From the NCBI GenBank assembly GCA_013350335.1, contig CM023539.1, positions 37,868,631 through 37,932,630 on the forward strand: DNA of 64,000 nucleotides. The letters are read 5' to 3'. This document shows, piece by piece, positions 12,361-24,593 of this stretch (positions within the stretch are counted from its first letter, which is position 1; every line of letters starts with the position of its first letter). Under the pieces are notes generated by a model, which was given only the letters and a program-made list of their open reading frames with translations, was not told the DNA's origin and did not search any database. The translations under genes and the position numbers were made by a program. Origin of the DNA: Chimonanthus salicifolius (taxonomy: Eukaryota > Streptophyta > Magnoliopsida > Laurales > Calycanthaceae).

Positions 12361-14142
12361 TAGGTGTCATGCACCCCTACTTAGCAATTGCTTAGTGTCG
12401 TGCGCCCCTTCCTTGTGTCTTAATTAGAAGTTGCCGACCTTCAAATTTAGCACTTGCCTAAATACCACTCTCAACAAGGAAAGGACCCTTTTTTAGATAC
12501 TCCAACTTTTCTTGTGCATAACCCTATACACGGCCTAAACAATCTTTTAATTTAGCAATCCCCTTTTTAAAAATATTCTAGTACATCAATGTGGATATGA
12601 AAATCCCACATATAAGGCCAATGTAATCTTTATTCCAATCCTAAAATCTTTATGCGCATAAATATGGATATGCAAACCTTCATACATTGCCATGCTATCT
12701 TTTATTTAATTTTAGACATAATGCATACCCTTTTAATTCAACCCCATTTAAATTTTATTGAAACCATTTCCAAAACCGTTGGGTCTTAATTGGGCAATGA
12801 CCCAACACTTTACCCATATAAGATCCATATCTAATAATTCACAATTAAATGGGTAATTTTCATATATATATTAATAACTTGAAAATTCGGGGTGTTATAT
12901 GGACTGAGCACCTTATTATTATATCTTGTGGATTCTTATAATTTAAAAAGGATAGAAATCAAGTAGGAGACTCAATTCCATGTACTCTGGATTTTTTTGG
13001 AAAAACAAGTATGATTTCGAAATACTACTTGTGTGTATGCTTTTGATGCTATGTATGTGACTTATAATTGATTGTGCACTTGTTTGTTTGTTTGAACAGA
13101 GACCGTGAAACCACACATTTTCGATGAGGGAACTTAACTTTGCAGTGAGATGTAAACAGGTTTTTATTGAGATGAGTCTTGAGCAATGAGTGGTTTCAGA
13201 TTTGATGAACCCACCCATGTGTGTAGACATGATGCACTGTTATAAGAAGTGCTTATGGTAATTGTGAAATGCTTATGATGTTGATCATATGAATTATGTA
13301 ATACTGCTTCCACGTGCCCTTGACTATTGAACCAATATCGGCCATGTGTGTGAGATGGTTTACCTCTACTGGACCATGGGTGTCGACAATTGCTGACTTG
13401 AGGGTGTCAGAATCGGCTATGAGAGAGCCGGAAATGTACTTGCAAGGATGTATTTTGACCGTGTCGGGATTTACTACGATGGTCTCAGCGTAGTATATAG
13501 GCGTTATATTGGATGACAACAGTATTGAAAGAGATGATGAATTACGGGAAGGATGATGATATTATACTTGATGTTGAGAATTTGTATCAAGCATGAGATA
13601 TTATATTGCAACTGTTGATTATTTGCTAACCTGTTGTTTACTTAAACTGCACTGTTATATTTTCTTCACTGGGCTAGTTAGCTCACCCCACTCACCTTTC
13701 AGGAGATGAACCCGAGGAGGAGAACCCTCTATATGAAGCTTAGGGTGGATAAGCTGCGGTGTTGCTTTGGGATTCCCATTGAGGGGAATACCCTTGTCTT
13801 TGCTTTTTGGTTCTTGGAACAATTAGTTTTTGTAAAGTACCGGGTGTGGTATTTGATTTGTATTAATGTGATGTATTAAGACTACTACGCTACTGTAGTT
13901 ACTCTGATGTTGTTGAAATGGTAATTCAGTGTTGGAATTATGTGATCATGTATGTGTTATTACTTTTGTATCTATTATTAAGTAGACTTATGGTATATAT
14001 TTGAGTCCACATGTTAGGATCATATGTGACCTTTAGGCCTAACTGTTGATCTGACCCAGTTAAAATGCTTGAGTATTGTCTTAGCTTTAAAAAAAAAAAA
14101 TCAGTCTCGTCCCAGGCCCACCTTTCGGGTCGGGGCGTGACA

Positions 14143-15476
14143 AGGTAACTTGTTGGTCTTTAGCACACAGCTTAGATATACTAAGTAAGTTATGTTTAAG
14201 ACGGTCAACAAAAAACAAATCATTAATCACAGCTAATGATGACAAATTCAATGTACATTTCCCAATATTGTTTGCCATATTGCCATCACCAAATACAACT
14301 GAGTCACCATTGTAATCAACCAAATCCGACATATATGAGCTATTACCAATCTTATGTCGAGAGCATCCACTATCCAAATACCATTTGGATTGCCTTTCAA
14401 CATTCAAGGCCGTATGAATTATGAGGCTTTTGGACTTAGGAACCCATTTATAAAAAGAAGCACTCAAGGCCTTTTAATGAACCTTTTGGCCAGACTTGTA
14501 ATATATCTTCCCATTGATGGTTTTGAGTTTTGGGTTTCCTAATACCTTAAGAATATTTTTCAATTTTAGATTCAAGGCAACATTGTTCTAGTTGTCACTT
14601 CTCTTTTGCCTTCCAAGGTTTCCAATATTGGATGAGTGACTAGGGAATGTGTTCTCATATGACTTTTTTTTATGAGGCATTCAAATCTAAAATGTCCAAG
14701 TTTTTCACAGTAATATCACATTTTGTTGGTGAGAATGGAGGATTTACTTTTGATAACAGTGATAGGATTTCTGAGTTTGTTCTCATGTTCCTCATTGTAA
14801 CCAAGCCCAAATTTATCATTATACATCTTCCCAGAATTTAGCAGTTTTTATAATTTCTTCTCACCTTGAGTGAATTTGTCTTGAAATTGAGTTTTGTTAT
14901 GTTTCAACCTTTCCAAATTTGAGCTCAAAATTAAAATTTTATTTTCAAAGCATCTCTTCATCTCCAAGAGATTGTTAAAATTCTTTTCACATGAGTTTAA
15001 TTTTCCTTGAAGAGATTGTTCATTTTCTCTCAACTTTAATATTTCATCATGTGAGTTTTTCAATCTTGTTGAGAGACTTTCATTCTCAGATTTTCGATTT
15101 TAAGATGGATTGAGAGATTGGCATTCTCATTTCTAAGTTTATGAATTTTCTTAGCCAAATCCATACTCTTTAGGTACAAATCATTGTATGATTCAAGAAG
15201 GTCATTAGTATTGTCCTCATCCTCTGATCCATAACTTGATTCATTTGATTCTGATTTTATGGAAGCAACAAAAATATTTAAAGGTTTACCACGACCAGGA
15301 TTCTCGAAGTTTGTAGCCGTCTCTAATTTTCCAAATGTGTAATCAAATCTTCCTTCGATGAGTCTTCTTGATTGCAATTGAGAGTACCTTTCATAGAGTT
15401 CAAAGAAGCAAGAATATCTACAAGACAACAAGTATCTAGACAAGATGTGGTGTTTGGATCTTCCATGGAGATGGTT
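14143..15476 (-). pseudogene. Copia element E: gag/protease remnant
   Basis: On the minus strand, reading leftwards, gag fragments come first: 15060-15443 (acidic, coiled-coil-like) and 14848-15063 (helical, charged). A zinc-knuckle-like CEKLGHFRFEC near 14665-14705 follows, out of frame with its first cysteine. Then comes a protease region containing WYLDSGCSRH (about 14360-14400) and the stretch normally preceding the GAG-pre-integrase domain (LKHNLLSISKLC, about 14160). Several frameshifts break it. The final residues of the last open frame belong to LTR A1. The remaining pol lies beyond A1, outside the window. Confidence 0.8.
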
Positions 15477-18400
15477 TGTAACGCCTCGCTCCGTTCTACA
15501 ACCTAAACGGGTCGTGCCCTGGTTAATTGCAGGCTGAACGGGCGTGATCGAATGTATTACGCATCTAATGGGTCTTATATCACAGATTTGTGGCTGGGGG
15601 AAATGAATATATATATTTTTTTAAGATTATGAATGAAATAACAAAGCCATCAAATCCTTCAAAACCCAATTTTTACACATCGCATGAATCATAATGTCAT
15701 CGACAATATGAAATAAATAACATCTATTATCAACATCAAATCTAATCTCATTACTCACATCCCATTCCATAAAATAAAACGAAATTTAATATCCTCAAAG
15801 TTCTCAATTATTTCAAGCTACCCAGTCAAATCTCTCAAAATACGTAATATCAAATAAAATAAATCCAATCACATGAATCCATAACTATACTAAGAAATTA
15901 AATATTCATCTTTGACAATCTCTAAACACCAGTGGTCTCCTCCAAGCCTAAGTCCAGAGGATTACCTACAATGTAAGGGGTGTGAGCTCCAAGCCCAGTG
16001 AAGGAATACAATAAATCATGCCAAACATAATATCTCTATTATTCTCTATAAATATGAACTTAAAACATGATTAAATAATATGCTTTTAATATCCATACAT
16101 TATGCTATGCAATGCACAATGCTCAATGCAATGCTCAGTGTCTCATTCCTCCACAACACACCCACTGTATTTAGTGGTCATCCCACCGAAACGAGGCCCA
16201 TAACTTACCACAAAGTGGTATTTCCCATATCAAATGGGGCCTATACAACGCAACTACCACCAAATATCAGTCTTCGTGATCTTTCATGGCCTAACAAACC
16301 AAACCTACCACATGTGTGGTACTTCTCACTAAAAGCAAAGCCTCAAACTACCACCGACGTGGTCATCATGAAGGATCACGGCCTACACCTCCATACCCAT
16401 CCCATGAATATGAAGATGCCATGCTTACCATGCATTATCTCTACCATTATGCCATGTTATGAACCATATTAACATGCCATGAGTAAAATCATTGCCATCA
16501 TACTCCAAACATGATTATAATCTCAATTTAACATAGACATCATGTACATAATTTAAGTATCAAAACTAACCCAATAATATCACATGTACAAAGGAATAAA
16601 TTATTTTACAGCATTATCATTATGGTAACAATATTATAATTCAAGCTCAAGAACATCACTTATCACATCATAATAATTAACATAACATTCAACCAATTCG
16701 AACATAATTATTGGATCTTTCAATAAGGCTAGTAGTTGATTTCCATTTATCCGGGCAAACTGAGTCCCCTCACGGCCATTAGAACACTTAGTCAAATCCC
16801 TTACATTACTGTGAGTGAGCACCGAACTACAACCACTATTCTAAAATATAACTCAGTCTATTTCCTAGATCCAATATTACATTCCAAATCATGCCATACA
16901 ATATTCTTTTCTATTGCTCAATCATACAAATAATAGAGAGAATTTTCATGCTCGGTAAAGGTATAAAGTATTATTTTCCCTCACCTAAAAAGTTCACGAA
17001 GTATAGGTGATGAATCCACATGCATTCCAACTGTTGTCAAGTAGTAAGAATTTCGAGATGTGCTGCACACTTATTTAAAGGGTTCCGAATATTATCAATG
17101 CCATTTCCAACTTGAACTACACAATTGTATAGAAATTATTAAATATAGATGATTGGTGTTGCCCCTACTGTGATCTACGGGTTATCCTAAGATCCAAGGA
17201 GACTGGATGGCTTTAAGGAAAAATAACAATAATTACTCACAGTAATTTGATTTAATAAGTATTTAACTAAGTTAGTATGGGGCAATAGTTACAGGTAGAA
17301 TCCCATAAAAAGGGTTCGGCCGAATAATTGAAATGGGGAGTACATCATTTCTCTATTTACGAAGAGGGGAAACCCAGCCCAGAGATGCATTTGTCAATCA
17401 AATTTTACTAGTCCTTGAACATATTTACATATATATCTTTAAACAATTGGATTTGTCCTTGACAAACTAGTCCCTGGCTGGGAAAAGAAAACAGTTCTAG
17501 GCGGAGATTCATGCCATTATTGACGACCTGTAGATACTGATATCTAAGGCTCAGGGTCTAGTCCTTAGCTCCAAGAGAAAATCTATAAGTCTTTATCCTT
17601 AACTTGGTAATTGGAAAAGAGTATAATATGTATGTATATTATTTTAACTTAAGTCTCAACCAAAGAAGTGGGAACTGATCCATTAGATAAATAGATTGAG
17701 ATGACATTGGAATAGAGATAATTAAGTGGAGGAGTTTTTGTCTAACTTAAATCTTGATTCATTGAAAGTGGATGCATAAAGTCCTTTTCAAAAAAAGATT
17801 TTTGAAGTTCACACAGATTAAAAAAAACTGCTTTTATGGGAAGGAATAAACTATCTAAATAACATGGGACTTACTGTATGTAATAATGTATTAGTAACAT
17901 AAGATAACCAAATCACGTATAGGATGAAATTAGATCTATACTTAGAGACTGAATTAGAACTACTTAGAATAGGATAATCAAAATAGTACTTTCTAAAATA
18001 ATTTAAATTTTTAAAGAGTAATTTAATTTAATAAAGTATACTGGGCACCCCTTTAATTACTCAAAATAAGGGGAAAACCAAGTAAGCAAAATATTTAACC
18101 AACATCAAATAAATTAAAATATTTCATAATGAAAACAAATTGTGAAGTAGTTTTAACAAAAATAAAGTTATATATAAAAATAAAATGAAGTTACAATACT
18201 GGTGAAATCGATAATTAGATAATGGGTTTCAAAACAAAAAATAGTTTAATCATCAAAAAAAAAAAAGAATCTATACAAATCCAGAAATTGGTGAAAACCC
18301 ATTAAGAAGGTTTGATAAGAATTATATTCATTATGTGTTCACAGTCAAAGGAAACCATGAAAGGGGAAGAAAGCTACAGGTAGGTTTGTCTTCTTTAGAA

Positions 18401-19786
18401 ATAAGGGAAGGGAAAGTGAAAGAAAAAGGAAACCAAGAAGAAGATAAAATCATGCTTAGTTGATTAAAGCAACCAAAATAAAGGGTGGATAATCCAAGAA
18501 CGGTGGGTAACACAAGAACTTGGATTAAACAAAAGGGCCTAATGGCTTCAATTAGTAGTCTAGCTTTACACGTTTCAATTTATGAGACCTGATTAAACAA
18601 AGGTCTCATTACAATTTACTTGAAGTTTGCTTTTGTTTATTTTAAATCTAAGAAATGGGTTAAATAAAACAAAAGAATTCAGCTTTTAAATAAACTCATT
18701 ACTCTAAAATAGTCAATGAGTCAAAAGCATAAACCTGGAAAAATCAAGTAGAAAACCGACTGGGAGATCTGCTCACAGAGGGAGACAGCAGGAAGGGAAG
18801 AGATGGGAAGTGGAAAAACGCCTTAGGGCTACTGCTGCTTCAAAGCCTCCAATCTTGTTGCCGTTAGAGGAGGTTGGAAAACACATAGGAGAGATTAAGA
18901 GGGGGATCCGACTGGCACCGCGTGGATTTATAGAAGAAATCGAGGTCGGCTGGGTTGTTCCGAAAAATCTTGGGATTGAGAAATGGAGACGGAAGAGGAT
19001 TCGGTGGAAAGTAGAGTTTCCGTTTTGGAGAAGGAGAGAAGAAGGAAAGGGAATCAAATTTGGGAAATTTTCCCTCACTGCGGCGACAAAGGGGATTTTG
19101 CGTTTCCATCATGAGTGAAATTAAGGATTTAGATACTACAGGTTCGGGGGAGAGGGATTTAGAAAGAGTGAAGGGGTGAGGGTTTCCAAGGGGGTCCCAC
19201 ATGGTTTAAACTATTTATTTGTTTCTTTTATGTTTACATTTGATTAATTTACCGATTATTGATTATATTTAAGTTGATTAAAATTTGAACTTAGTTATTG
19301 ACCATTAGTTTAATTATTTATTTACAAAAATCAAATTTTAATTTATCATTTGATTTTAATTAACTTTGCTGAATAAATCTCAAAAGAATTTTGAGAAAAC
19401 TAATTTTTATGAGAGGTTCGACCCAAGAATGTGGGTCTCAAGGTTCCATCCAAAATTATTAATTTTAGATTTTTAATTACACAATTTCAATTGGAATCCT
19501 TAACTTTGCAAATTAAAATCTAATTTGATAATTAAATTTTCAATTAACTCAATCTCAACTCGAAGGGGATAAATTCATAAATTTCTAATTAAGGAAAAGG
19601 TGTGTGCATTGGGGAACCTAAATTAATTTAAATTCTAGGTTTTTGTGTGTTTATTTTTTTTATTTTAAACAATAAAAATAAAAGAAAAATAACACAGAAT
19701 TTCACACAAACACAATTAAGAGACCCATTTGCTATTTTAGTTTTACCGGATTCGATTGACCCGCTACTCCGGATCGGGTCACCACA
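15477..19786. mobile_element. Solo LTR family D (4.3 kb) inserted in copia E
   Basis: Starts TGTAACGCCTCGCTCC and ends CGGGTCACCACA. Perfect 5-bp TSD TGGTT at 15472-15476 and 19787-19791. Copia E continues on both sides. The minus-strand start (TGTGGTGACCCG) and the GGCGTTACA end suggest it may read leftwards. It contains a palindrome cluster at 16150-16372 and otherwise AT-rich sequence with short, unsupported open frames. No protein domain is seen, so it is called a solo LTR, unusually long. Confidence 0.85.
16150..16372. repeat. Palindrome cluster CCAC...GTGG in LTR D
   Basis: Inverted repeats TTACCACAAAGTGGTA, CTACCACATGTGTGGTAC, ACCACCGACGTGGT and CCACTGTATTTAGTGG lie within about 220 bp. 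Arms are 5-7 bp. This is weaker than the A and B arrays. Confidence 0.55.
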
Positions 19787-19984
19787 TGGTTTCCAAAAAA
19801 ATCATTTTGAATGGAAGTCCAAGCATCATCATTATAAGATGCAAAAAATTTCTCTATTTTTGCTTTCAATAATACTAAGATAGACTGAACAAATAGAAGA
19901 AAATAATATATGAATTTTGGGCATCCATGGGATAATCTAGCACAAGGATCAACTCAGATGGTTCAAATCTTCTAAAGAGCACGA
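19787..19984 (-). pseudogene. Copia element E: untranslated leader and gag start
   Basis: This lies between the primer-binding site and LTR D. Read on the minus strand it continues into 15476 when D and one TSD copy are removed. A plausible short gag N-terminal frame is present (a stretch like FFASYNDDAWTSIQ near 19800-19860), but frameshifts prevent a confident start. Confidence 0.6.
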
Positions 19985-19997
19985 GGTTCTGATACCA
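19985..19997 (-). promoter_or_regulatory. Primer-binding site of copia E
   Basis: The minus strand reads TGGTATCAGAACC, close to the initiator tRNA-Met complement TGGTATCAGAGC used by plant copia elements. It sits two bases inside the LTR end at 20000, which fixes both LTR boundary and element direction. Confidence 0.85.
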
Positions 19998-20557
19998 ATT
20001 GAAAGTTCTCAAGTGGTAGTATCCGATTTTCTAGAGGGGGGGTGAATAGACCAATTGCAATTTTTCGGTCCTTCAAAATTTTCTTTATTAACCCTAATTG
20101 ATGAAGCGGAATGATAATGTAATCAAGATGTAATGGTGTTTTGTGTGAGCAAGAGATGTGCGATATCATATTAGCATTCACTCACACATTTAATCAAACA
20201 TGTAGACACCCGATGAATAGTGGTTTGGTTCAATAAACCTACATCCACTGTTGGACTCACCCAATCTTAGACTATCCCAAATTCACTAAGTGGGGAATTA
20301 CACCCTCACTAATAGTGTAACAATTTCACCTATACACTCCTAATTTTGAAAGGTTCAATCAACTCCGGTCTACATCCTTATCCTCTATTTTTTATAGTGG
20401 TTTGATCCAATGATCTAGTCCATTTTACAAAAGATGTTTGAGAATAAACACAAAGAAACACTTGCCTTTGAAACTCAAGCTTTGATGAAGTTGTATTTCT
20501 TGAAGAGCTCTCCCTTTGATCTTGTTTGATGATGAAGATATACCTTTGTATGGAGCA

Positions 20558-21548
20558 GTGTTTTGAAACCCGACCTGGCCCGTGGTTGAACCGCCGGTTC
20601 AACCATAACCGGTTCCATCACGGGTCGGGTTTTAGAAAACCCTTAACAATATATAAACCCGCAAAAACCCAGTCAGACTGGCGAGTTCGACCGGGTTTTG
20701 AAATAAAATCTTGACCCGTCTCAAAACCGTTTAATTTTTTTTAAAAAAATAATTTTAAAAAATTTAAATAAGAATCTTTAAAAATAGAAAAATTTAATGA
20801 AATTGACCAAATGGGCCAGCCCACAAATCTCAGCATCAAGAGGCTGAAAAATGGGTAAGTTTCTCATATTCAAATTGCCCATATTTATAGCCTTAGAGAG
20901 TGGTTATTTTTTCAGGATTTTCAATATGGGACAAGCACCGTGGGGAGTGAGAAGGGGTCATAACCCATGAAAGTCTTGAACTCAATCATGAACTCATGAC
21001 TATGAACCTTGGATGTCTCATGAGTTATGAATGAGCACATTAGTCAAATGACATGACTATGATTATGTTTTTCTATCAAATTTGAAAATTTATATTAAAT
21101 GAAAAGTAATAAAAAAAATGAAAAAATACATGTGTAACTAAAAAAATAATGGACTATCGATTAAAAAAAAAGTAAAATAATATGAATAAGACATATTTAA
21201 AAACTACTTTTAGTTTTCTATATTATTTAAAAAAATAATAGATGATAACTTCAATTTTTAAAATGAAATCATGTGACAGAACAATCAAATTTCTAGAATT
21301 ATTACTAATGAGTTAGATATTAAATATGCATTTGTAGTGTAGAAATAAAATAAATAGCATGTATTGTTGTTTAAAAATTATTTCAACTTATCAATTAAAT
21401 CTTAATTAATAATTTGATATTATTTATAATATTATACTAATAGCACGGGTTTGACTAGGCTTGACTACGGGTCAACTCGGTTGAACCTTATTTAACCCAC
21501 CCTTCCTCCAAAACGGGTCACTCCACAGGACGACTTTTAAAACATTGG
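20558..21548. mobile_element. Mutator-like non-autonomous element in the copia E LTR
   Basis: Perfect 9-bp TSD TATGGAGCA at 20549-20557 and 21549-21557. Ends GTGTTTTGAAACCCGACC and, inverted from the right, CCAATGTTTTAAAAGTCG are imperfect terminal inverted repeats. Near the left end are GGTTGAACCGGC-like palindromes and CGGGTCGGGTTTT. The middle is AT-rich. No transposase. The family differs from that at 3575-5011. Confidence 0.82.
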
Positions 21549-21814
21549 TATGGAGCAATCACAAGATAGGGAGAGGGTTCCTAGGATTGTAAATGTACAA
21601 GTTTGAATCCTAGAAATAAATTATTTTTTCTCTCTTTATCTCAATCAACAAGGTGATTGGATCTCTAAATGATTTTCCAACAGTGAAGTTTGGAGAGAGT
21701 GTGAGGGAGGAGTGGTGTCTCAAGAATTTTATTTAGATTTTCTCAATACAAATGAAAGATCCCTTTTCCTCAACAAAATCAGGATCTTAAATAGATAACT
21801 TAAAAGTTTCGACA

Positions 21815-22500
21815 CAGGTGATCGATCGACATGGCTATGCATCATGATGATACGACCGTTGAGCATTAAATGCAATCCAACATCCAAAAACGGTCACCCC
21901 ACGATTGATCGTGTGCCACAATTGATCGCACCCATCCATTGGTGATGGATCGTGGAATGGTGATTGTATCGGCCTGAAGCTATCTTGTCTTAGCAAGTTT
22001 GTCAAAACAGATCTCAAACAGTTCCTAGGGTGACGGGTCGTGGTCCGGATGAGTAGGCCCTGTCTCTGGCGATTGGTCGGGAGCCCAATATGTCGTATGA
22101 GATTCCTCACAAAGGGTCACCACCTCACGAACGTATCGTCCTGAGCCTGAACTGTATTTTACAATTTGTGTTCAAACTAGTCTCCAAGCGATTGATCGTG
22201 TGGGCAATTGGTCTGCCCCGTACCAGACGAAGAATCGTTTGCACAATTGATTCTCCTGAGATTAGACCATGTATGATAGCCCTAACCTTTGCTTAAGTTT
22301 TGCCGATGGATCGTTATGCCCAATAGATCAGCCCTGTCCCGACAATATATCGTATTCACGATCCAATCGTCTTGAGACCAGATTTGTTTGATAGACCATT
22401 TCTAATCAGAACTTTCGATTCCCTGGACGATGCATCACGACAGCATGAATGATCTTCCTCTATCAATATAATAGATCATCGACACGATGTATCGCCATGA
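21815..22500. repeat. Array of GATNGATCGTG-like words in the copia E LTR
   Basis: About ten degenerate units. Each pairs a word such as CGATTGATCGTG with CACAATTGATCG about 10 bases later (e.g. 21902-21932, 22188-22214, 22236-22258, 22303-22330). Spacing is roughly 50-90 bp. Words are palindromic around GATC or AATT. Confidence 0.6.
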
Positions 22501-22830
22501 CAGTAAAATTAATAGTTTGCATATTAAGTCCATGTTCTAATTTTTTGTGTCAAACAACCACTAGGTTATGTTAATTATCCAGATGTGTTATCGAGGCCTA
22601 TGCAAGGTCATCCTAAGGTGTGGAGTCCACCTAGAGTCTTCTATGGTCAATTTACCCTGCGTGATTGCCATACACTTTGATGATCCGTTGAATCTTAATT
22701 GGTCTTCCATGCTTGAGCTTGATTCAACCACCACTTGATTCTTGATTCTTGAGCTTCTAACAACAAGACAATGCTTTACACGAGTCATGGATTTGAAAAA
22801 CAAGGGACTCGGCAAGCCAGGGCACTAACA

Positions 22831-22928
22831 CCCGTTTAAAAAAAAAAAATTAGACCCAATTTCCATTTTTTGGAAACTTGGAGTGTTGTTTCGGAGATAA
22901 CGTGCCCGTAGCAGGACAAGGCGTTACA
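22831..22928. mobile_element. End fragment of LTR family F
   Basis: The terminal GACAAGGCGTTACA at 22928 resembles the ends of LTRs B and D. It is cut at 22830 by the copia E LTR, so E probably inserted into F. Only 98 bp are visible and no TSD can be checked. The next 200 bases (22929-23133) hold nothing I recognise. Confidence 0.5.
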
Positions 22929-23133
22929 GATTGTGTAGATTCCTCATGTGTACAATTGAAACCTGTCGATTGATGGATGTGTATTGTTTGGAGGTGGTAA
23001 GACCCCTAGATTGATGCATGTACGTTGTTGTGTTGCGCATTAGTAATGTAGACCACATGATGAGCCATGGAGTCATGATAGCCAGAGGTGTATGAGATTG
23101 TGAATGGATTGTGATCCACGTGTAGGGCTGCAT

Positions 23134-23327
23134 TGTAACGACCATCCCACCTAGTACAATATTGCCCGCTTTGGGCCTAAACGCGAGGCCCGTACGACTT
23201 TGTTTCGGTGCACATGTGCCACACATGAACCCAAAAAGGCCTTGTGATAGAGGGAGGAGAAGTTAATCTTATAAACCACCCCAGGAGGAAATGCCTAGGA
23301 GATGTGGGACTTTTTAAACTCGTTACA
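23134..23327 (-). mobile_element. TRIM-type LTR
   Basis: The plus strand starts TGTAACGACCATCC and ends CTCGTTACA. It contains CAATATTGCCCGCTTTGGGCC and GATGTGGGACTTTTT. These marks, inverted, are shared with the complete TRIM at 37798-38332 (CCAAAGCGGACAATTTC, GGGTCGTTACA). No matching TSD was found. Confidence 0.65.
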
Positions 23328-23339
23328 CTTGTTAATTTC

Positions 23340-23510
23340 TGTAACGACCCTGCTCCAACCAACATGATATTGTCTGCTTCAGGCATCACAAGCCATCATT
23401 ATTTTGCATTGGCATGTGCACTCATACACACACCCCAAAAGGCCTCATCCTAGTTGAAGGAAGAGTGTCACTTATATCCAAATATCCAGACAACCTCCTA
23501 GGCAATGTAG
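23340..23510 (-). mobile_element. Truncated TRIM-type LTR
   Basis: Starts TGTAACGACCCTGCTCC, with GATATTGTCTGCTTCAGGC, 12 bp after the previous TRIM LTR. Similarity fades near AACCTCCTAGGCAATGTAG, before any GTTACA end. Probably the partner or a tandem neighbour of that LTR. Confidence 0.55.
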
Positions 23511-24593
23511 TGGAAGAGCCTAATGAGGGCATCCAACATATTGGTTCACTATTAGATTCTTCTTCAGTGGAATTGCATCATGTAGAATTGTCTTACATGT
23601 TCTATTTTGATCAAAGCATTCATAAATGGACAATTTCTAATAAGCCCATTAATGTTGCAAGTCATGGCCTAATTCAGTCTTGTCACCCAATAAAGCATGT
23701 AAGTCCAAAGCCCAATCATAAACCAGCCAAAACCAAGCCTACAGTCTCCATAAAGCCCAATTTCGTCCACAGACCCAAAGGACATTTGTTAATACCAGGA
23801 GGCTTCTCCAACGTGCAAGTAGCAAATAAAGGAGGTGGAGATGGAGGAGGTGGAGAGAGAGACGGCTTGATCGAATTTCCCATGTGGATTCCCTCCACAT
23901 GGCCACTTGATCTCCTAGTTTCTTTATTATTCTTTTCTTTATTTTTAGTTTTTAATCTTAGCCATTAAATAAGCCACATGGGATTTTGTAGGGTTGAGAT
24001 AGAATGGTCAAGATTAGACTACATTCTATCTTACGCAACTAGGTATTTTTAGTGGCTTCAAAGAGTGAAAATACCCTCTTGGTATGGTCGACCAAGGCAA
24101 GGGTGTTTTGGTCTTTCGTCACTTTTTTCTCTATAAATAATCCTATGTAAAATTCAAATTACACACATTGAATAAGAATTGAAATTATTTTCTTTGAAAG
24201 AATTTTCTCTTTTGACTCTTTGGAGTTGTTCTTGAAATTGGACTGAGATCCACTCTTCTCCTTCACAAGTACCGGTTTTAATTCAATTTAATTAGTCTTA
24301 TGGTATTTTCTTAGATTAAGTAGTGCATACTCGAATTTTACATTATTCTCTTTTAATTCCGCTTCTGCAAACTCACAAGCATATTCGATTAGAAGAGACT
24401 TAATATAAAAAATCCATAGACTAAATTGAATTTCTAGAAAATTTGTTCATCGGTTCGGATATTTGATTGGCAAAATCCTTACTAAGGCAAAATCATTTTT
24501 ATTATTAATCGGTTGCATAGGTCTTTCAGAAACCATACTCTTAAACCACGAGTCTACGTTGGGTTCTCACGAATTTGACCCTAGGCCTACATC
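23511..24593 (+). mobile_element. Possible LTR with TATA box
   Basis: Contains CTCTATAAATAATCC (about 24131) and a downstream T-rich leader. It ends CCTAGGCCTACATCA at 24593, resembling (inverted) the TGATGTAGGC end of LTR C3. The left boundary is not defined. An open frame at 23414-23968 crosses the boundary with the TRIM remnant and has no recognisable domain; I do not regard it as a gene. Confidence 0.3.

Larger units (their letters stand above)
1018..12899. mobile_element. Solo LTR family B, copy B1, split by A2 and B2
   Basis: Starts TGTAACGCCCTGCCC and ends GGGGTGTTATA (terminal CA mutated to TA). It is bounded by a perfect 5-bp TSD, TGGAC at 1013-1017 and 12900-12904. Removing A2 and B2 leaves about 3.76 kb, close to the 3.49 kb of B2. 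The terminal TGTAACACCCC on the minus strand suggests the LTR may read leftwards; this is inference. No internal domain lies between its ends, so it is read as a solo LTR. Confidence 0.85.
1..14142 (+). mobile_element. LTR family A, copy A1 (5' end outside window), split by B1
   Basis: Bases 1-1017 match 2530-3524 of A2. Bases 12905-14142 match the rest of A2 (3525-6146), including the shared end GGGTCGGGGYGTGACA. The two halves rejoin when B1 and one TSD copy (TGGAC) are removed. By comparison with A2, about 1 kb of the 5' end lies before the window. After 14142 the sequence is copia protease/gag, so A1 landed in copia element E. No coding sequence is seen in it. The strand is inferred from the TATA box in A2. 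Whether it is a solo LTR or the 3' LTR of a longer element cannot be decided here. Confidence 0.8.
20000..22830 (-). mobile_element. 5' LTR of copia element E
   Basis: The plus-strand left end is TGAAAGTTCTCAAG and the right end GGGCACTAACA, so the minus strand starts TGTTAGTGCCC and ends with CA. The primer site abuts its left end. It is 2831 bp, or about 1.83 kb without the Mutator-like insert at 20558-21548. The U3 half carries repeated GATNGATCGT words. Confidence 0.82.

Noticed and set aside
14087..14142. C-terminal extension of the copia protease frame
   Set aside because: These codons belong to the end of LTR A1; the frame runs across an insertion junction.
18773..19202. Overlapping open frames on both strands (about 100 residues)
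   Set aside because: They lie inside LTR D, have no domain, and overlap each other on opposite strands.
23414..23968. 184-residue open frame
   Set aside because: It crosses from a TRIM remnant into another repeat, has no recognisable domain, and has low-complexity Gly and Lys/Pro stretches.
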